A stretch of 64,000 nt of DNA, taken from contig SVPP01000005.1 in assembly GCA_015065765.1 (NCBI GenBank), positions 1-64,000 of the forward strand. The letters are read 5' to 3'. The notes below the pieces were generated by a model, which was not told the origin of the DNA, searched no databases, and saw only the letters and a program-made list of their open reading frames with translations. This DNA comes from Oscillospiraceae bacterium (GTDB taxonomy: Bacteria > Bacillota > Clostridia > Oscillospirales > Acutalibacteraceae). The position numbers and the translations under genes were made by a program. Shown here in pieces: positions 61,034-64,000 of the stretch (position 1 is its first letter; each line of letters opens with the position of its first letter).

Positions 61034-62791
61034 ATGAAAAAGAAAATAAGATCACTTATTGCAATGCTTCTTGTATTCACAATGCTGTTTTCAGTGAATG
61101 CCTCTGCAACATTCGGCGCAGTTGACAGACACAACGGTGAAATCAGAACAGTAACGGATATTGTGGGCGGAATTATTGATGGTGCAATCTCATTCCTGGG
61201 TATGCTCACACCCACACCCGATTGGCCCACAATTGACGAATATTTTGCAGGCGAAAGCGAAAATTTCTATGAGGGTACAGAAACTTTCATTGATGCTCCC
61301 GCAGAGGGTGCAAAATGGTCTCTCGGTTTCGGCAAGGAAAGCCTTGTTCCCGATAATCTCAGAGACGGCTCAAAGAAATACTACACAGGCGGTTACTTCA
61401 CACAGCAGGTAAGCGGTCTTTACGATGACCAGAGAGCAAACGCTATCGCTCTTAATGACGGCTCAGGCAGAGGTACAACTGTGTTCGTAGCAATTGACGG
61501 TATCGGTGTAGGTAACACAGATATACGTGCAATCAGAGCTGCAGCTGAAGAAAAGCTCAAGGCAAAGGGCATTGAAAGCGACATCAACGCTATCAACATC
61601 AACGCAACACACTGCCACACTGTTGTTGATACACAGGGTATCGGTATCGACCTTATCCTTAAAATTTTCCGCAGCTTCCTTACATGGCTTCCTTTCATTA
61701 ATCAGCAGAGATCAATTGATCTTGAATTCCTTGATGTTATGATTGATAAAGCGTCTGATTCTATCGTAGAAGCTTACGAAAACATGGAAAAAGGTGAGCT
61801 TTACTATTTCGAAACAGTAGGTATCGGTAAAGACGAAAGCAAGGGCACATATCTTGAAGACGAATATTCATACCTTCACAACAAGAGATATGACACAGAA
61901 GGCTATCAGCACACATGGGCTTGCTTTAAATTCCTTCCCGATAATAAAGAATCAAAGCCCACAATCTTCTCAAACATTGGTGCTCATCCCACAACAATTG
62001 ACAGAGAAACAAAACTCCTTTCAGCAGACTTCCCCAACTACATGGAAGAAAGAATCAATGAAGAAGGCATGAACTTCATGTTTATTCAGGGTGCACAGTC
62101 TCCCATTTCAGTTAACAAGGGCGGAGTTCAGACACAGTCAATCCTTGATGAGGTTGCGGCAATTGTTGCAGCAGACGAAAATGCTAAGGGTTACGAAACT
62201 CCCATGATTCTCGGTTATGAATATGCAAGACTTATTCTTGAAGCCCAGGATAAGGCTGAAAAGGTTGATCCCATTCTCAACGTTAAAATGGCTGAGTACG
62301 CTGTCAGACTTGACACAGGTCTTCTCAGCTACGGTGCAATCGAAGGCTTTATCGGCACAACAACTGTACGTGATGAATCAGCTTCAACAGGCTATTCAAT
62401 CATCACAGAAACAGGATATATCGAAATCGGCTCAGACATCGTTCTTCTTACAGTTCCCGGTGAGCTTGTTCCTCAGCTTATTTACGGTAACGTAGTTTCT
62501 GCAGAGGATTCATATCTCGGTACAGAATGGACTCTTCCTGCAACTGCAACTCTCGTTCCCGAAGGAAAAACAGTTCTCGTAATGGGACTTTGCAACGATG
62601 CTATCGGTTATATTGTTCCTGATAATGACTATGCACACTTCATCGCAGACTCACTCTGGGATATGGATGGTGCAGAGGATGTATTCGGACCTTACCACAG
62701 ACATTATGAAGAAATGCTTGCAACAGGTGGCACAGCAGCATCTTCAACAATCGGCACACTTAACGAGCTTGTAAAAAGCGAAAACCAGTAA
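61034..62791 (+). CDS. Secreted neutral-ceramidase-like hydrolase
   Basis: A 585-residue exported protein. Signal peptide (1-26), then a hydrophobic helix (about 38-58, TDIVGGIIDGAISFLG). The body follows the neutral/alkaline ceramidase N-terminal domain: TVFVAIDGIGVGNTDIR, the Zn motif NATHCHTVVDTQG, SNIGAHPTTI, MFIQGAQSP (oxyanion region) and LLTVPGELVPQL. The enzyme family cleaves the amide bond of ceramides, but many bacterial relatives have unproved substrates. It lacks the C-terminal Ig domain of Pseudomonas ceramidase. The sugar kinase gene follows 11 bases later. Confidence 0.82.
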   Translation: MKKKIRSLIAMLLVFTMLFSVNASATFGAVDRHNGEIRTVTDIVGGIIDGAISFLGMLTPTPDWPTIDEYFAGESENFYEGTETFIDAPAEGAKWSLGFGKESLVPDNLRDGSKKYYTGGYFTQQVSGLYDDQRANAIALNDGSGRGTTVFVAIDGIGVGNTDIRAIRAAAEEKLKAKGIESDINAININATHCHTVVDTQGIGIDLILKIFRSFLTWLPFINQQRSIDLEFLDVMIDKASDSIVEAYENMEKGELYYFETVGIGKDESKGTYLEDEYSYLHNKRYDTEGYQHTWACFKFLPDNKESKPTIFSNIGAHPTTIDRETKLLSADFPNYMEERINEEGMNFMFIQGAQSPISVNKGGVQTQSILDEVAAIVAADENAKGYETPMILGYEYARLILEAQDKAEKVDPILNVKMAEYAVRLDTGLLSYGAIEGFIGTTTVRDESASTGYSIITETGYIEIGSDIVLLTVPGELVPQLIYGNVVSAEDSYLGTEWTLPATATLVPEGKTVLVMGLCNDAIGYIVPDNDYAHFIADSLWDMDGAEDVFGPYHRHYEEMLATGGTAASSTIGTLNELVKSENQ

Positions 62792-62802
62792 GGGGATATT
62801 TT

Positions 62803-63699
62803 GTGAAATATTATCTCGGCATTGACGGCGGCGGTACTAAAACTACCGCTGCCGTATCAGATGAAAAGGGCAATATTCTGCTGAAAAAGGTTGGTAAAAC
62901 AATCAACTTCTACTCAGTGGGAATGGATAAAGCCCGTGAAAATCTTCTTTCAGTGATAGAAGATATTTATAAAGAAATCGGTGAAATAATTTTTGAGAGT
63001 GTTTTTGTAGGTTGCTCCGCCCTTGACAGCGAAGCCGATACGGAAACGCTCACAAGTCTTTGTGGAGAAATCAGAGCAAAGAAAATAAAAATGGATAGCG
63101 ACCTTTATGTTGCTCTGAAAAGCGTTGAAAATGCCCATTGTCCGTGTGTTGCAATCTGCGGCACAGGTTCAATGGTGATAGGTGAGGACAGTGACGGCAA
63201 CGTAAAATTCAAAGGCGGTTGGGGGCATATTATCGGAGACGAAGGCTCAGGCTACGCAATCGCTGTAAACGCTTTGAAATGCTGTGCAATTTTCTCAGAT
63301 TCCGGTGAAGAATCACCCCTTCTTGAAAGTGCAGAGGAATATTTCGGTGTTTCAGATTTCAGAGCGGCAATTGACAAAATCTATTCTCCTGATACTACCA
63401 AGGACGTGCTTGCAGGTTTTGCAGCAAAAGTGCAGAAAATTGCAGAGTCAGGGGACGTGTTTGCTGAGTCCATTGTTGTGAACGAAGCTCATAACTTTGC
63501 GAGAACGGTTTTTGCACTTCTCAGTGAAATTGAAGAGTGCTCTGTGCTTGCTCTTTATGGGGGAGTTTTCCAGCATAACGAGCTTTTCCGCGAAGCATTC
63601 AAAGAGGATATAAGTGAAATTTATCCTGATTTGGAAATCAGACTTCTTGATATTCCGCCTGAGGAAGGTGCACTTAAAATAGCGAGGGAATTAAAATGA
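62803..63699 (+). CDS. N-acetylglucosamine kinase-family protein (BadF/BcrA type)
   Basis: A 298-residue ASKHA-fold kinase. YYLGIDGGGTKTTAAVSDE is the phosphate-1 loop, VAICGTGSMVIGED the phosphate-2 region, GGWGHIIGDEGSGYAIAV the sugar-site signature of GlcNAc kinases, and LALYGGVFQHN the adenosine loop. It should phosphorylate an amino sugar. The start is GTG after AAGGGGA. It overlaps the next gene by ATGA, so kinase and SIS protein act in one amino-sugar pathway. Confidence 0.87.
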   Translation: MKYYLGIDGGGTKTTAAVSDEKGNILLKKVGKTINFYSVGMDKARENLLSVIEDIYKEIGEIIFESVFVGCSALDSEADTETLTSLCGEIRAKKIKMDSDLYVALKSVENAHCPCVAICGTGSMVIGEDSDGNVKFKGGWGHIIGDEGSGYAIAVNALKCCAIFSDSGEESPLLESAEEYFGVSDFRAAIDKIYSPDTTKDVLAGFAAKVQKIAESGDVFAESIVVNEAHNFARTVFALLSEIEECSVLALYGGVFQHNELFREAFKEDISEIYPDLEIRLLDIPPEEGALKIARELK

Positions 63700-64000
63700 A
63701 AACTTATCTCAGTTATATTGAAAACGTAAAAAACATTATAGAAAAAATTGAAACAAAAGGCGCTGAAAGCCTTGAAAAAGCAGCATCGGTTTTCAGTGAA
63801 ACATTAATGAACGGCAAGAGAATTTACCTTTTCGGTACAGGTCATTCTCATATGCTCTCAGAAGAACTTTTCTACAGAGCAGGGGGACTTGTGAATATTC
63901 AGCCTGTGCTCGTTGAGCCTCTCATGCTTCACATTTCAGCTGCAGACAGCACTCTTGCAGAGCGTGTTGAAGGCTATGCGGAAAAGATTTTTACAGACTA
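63696..64000 (+). CDS. SIS-domain phosphosugar protein, 3' end missing
   Basis: The 101 visible residues run off the window edge. MKTYLSYIENVKNIIEKIE leads to RIYLFGTGHSHMLSEELFYR, the SIS-domain phosphosugar-binding start seen in UPF0309/sugar isomerase proteins, then AGGLVNIQPVLVEPLMLH. Such proteins bind amino-sugar phosphates as isomerases, etherases or sensors. Coupling to the GlcNAc-kinase-like gene by a 4-base overlap supports amino-sugar use. Confidence 0.85.
   Translation, partial: MKTYLSYIENVKNIIEKIETKGAESLEKAASVFSETLMNGKRIYLFGTGHSHMLSEELFYRAGGLVNIQPVLVEPLMLHISAADSTLAERVEGYAEKIFTD

Overview
This window reads as the chromosome of an anaerobic, low-to-moderate-GC Firmicute of class Clostridia, most likely a gut or rumen Oscillospirales/Ruminococcaceae-type organism. 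The signs are a six-cysteine SCIFF peptide with its radical SAM maturase, a DUF3793 protein behind DtxR-like boxes, cohesin and dockerin modules, a meso-DAP-type MurE, strong TTGACA-17-TATAAT promoters, GGAGG ribosome binding sites, and tRNA genes that encode their CCA ends. I see no phage, insertion sequence or CRISPR array. The assignment is inference from gene content; no search was run.

Layout. 1-1100: end of a membrane-linked LuxR protein and a tRNA-Met/tRNA-Trp pair with a duplicated tRNA tail. 1.2-15.3 kb: carbohydrate and peptide use (GH36, M20 dipeptidase, OPT transporter with a PqqD-like partner, a domain-permuted GH3, an EEP hydrolase, a flavin reductase, a GPH sugar symporter with a GH2 enzyme behind a palindromic operator). 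15.3-20 kb: DUF3793 gene with two DtxR-type boxes, a secreted EndA-like nuclease overlapping a conserved small protein, a zinc-ribbon membrane peptide and a CASTOR/POLLUX-like channel behind a possible attenuator. 20-27.6 kb: GH5 and Asp-box sialidase-like operon, secreted phosphoesterase, deoD-deoB, secreted PHP protein. 27.6-30.3 kb: cytidylate-kinase-like protein and ligA. 30.6-45 kb: a division and cell wall (dcw) cluster mraZ-rsmH-ftsL-PBP-murE-murF-mraY-ftsW-murG-murA-ftsQ-ftsZ, lacking murD and ftsA, with a consensus promoter and a repeated MraZ-type operator.

45-47.3 kb is the most unusual stretch: between two near-copies of a terminator-plus-palindrome lie a candidate structured non-coding RNA of about 175 nt, with its own promoter and UUCG terminator, and a C39-like peptidase gene with a dockerin and atypical codon use. 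47.3-51.5 kb is an operon for a PH-like/zinc-ribbon ABC exporter, a DUF1854 protein, a c-di-AMP receptor and an FkbM-type methyltransferase. 51.7-53.6 kb holds three membrane proteins, the first broken by an in-frame TAG.

53.7-57.5 kb is a second cohesin-dockerin locus: a strong promoter, a 41-residue amphipathic peptide, a dockerin protein, a secreted cohesin protein and a membrane-anchored cohesin protein. None of these carries a recognisable plant-polysaccharide enzyme, so this looks like a small surface-assembly system rather than a classical cellulosome. 57.6-60.9 kb holds short palindromic repeats, an Orn/Lys/Arg decarboxylase and scfA-scfB. 61-64 kb is a ceramidase-like secreted protein, a GlcNAc-kinase-family protein and a truncated SIS-domain protein.
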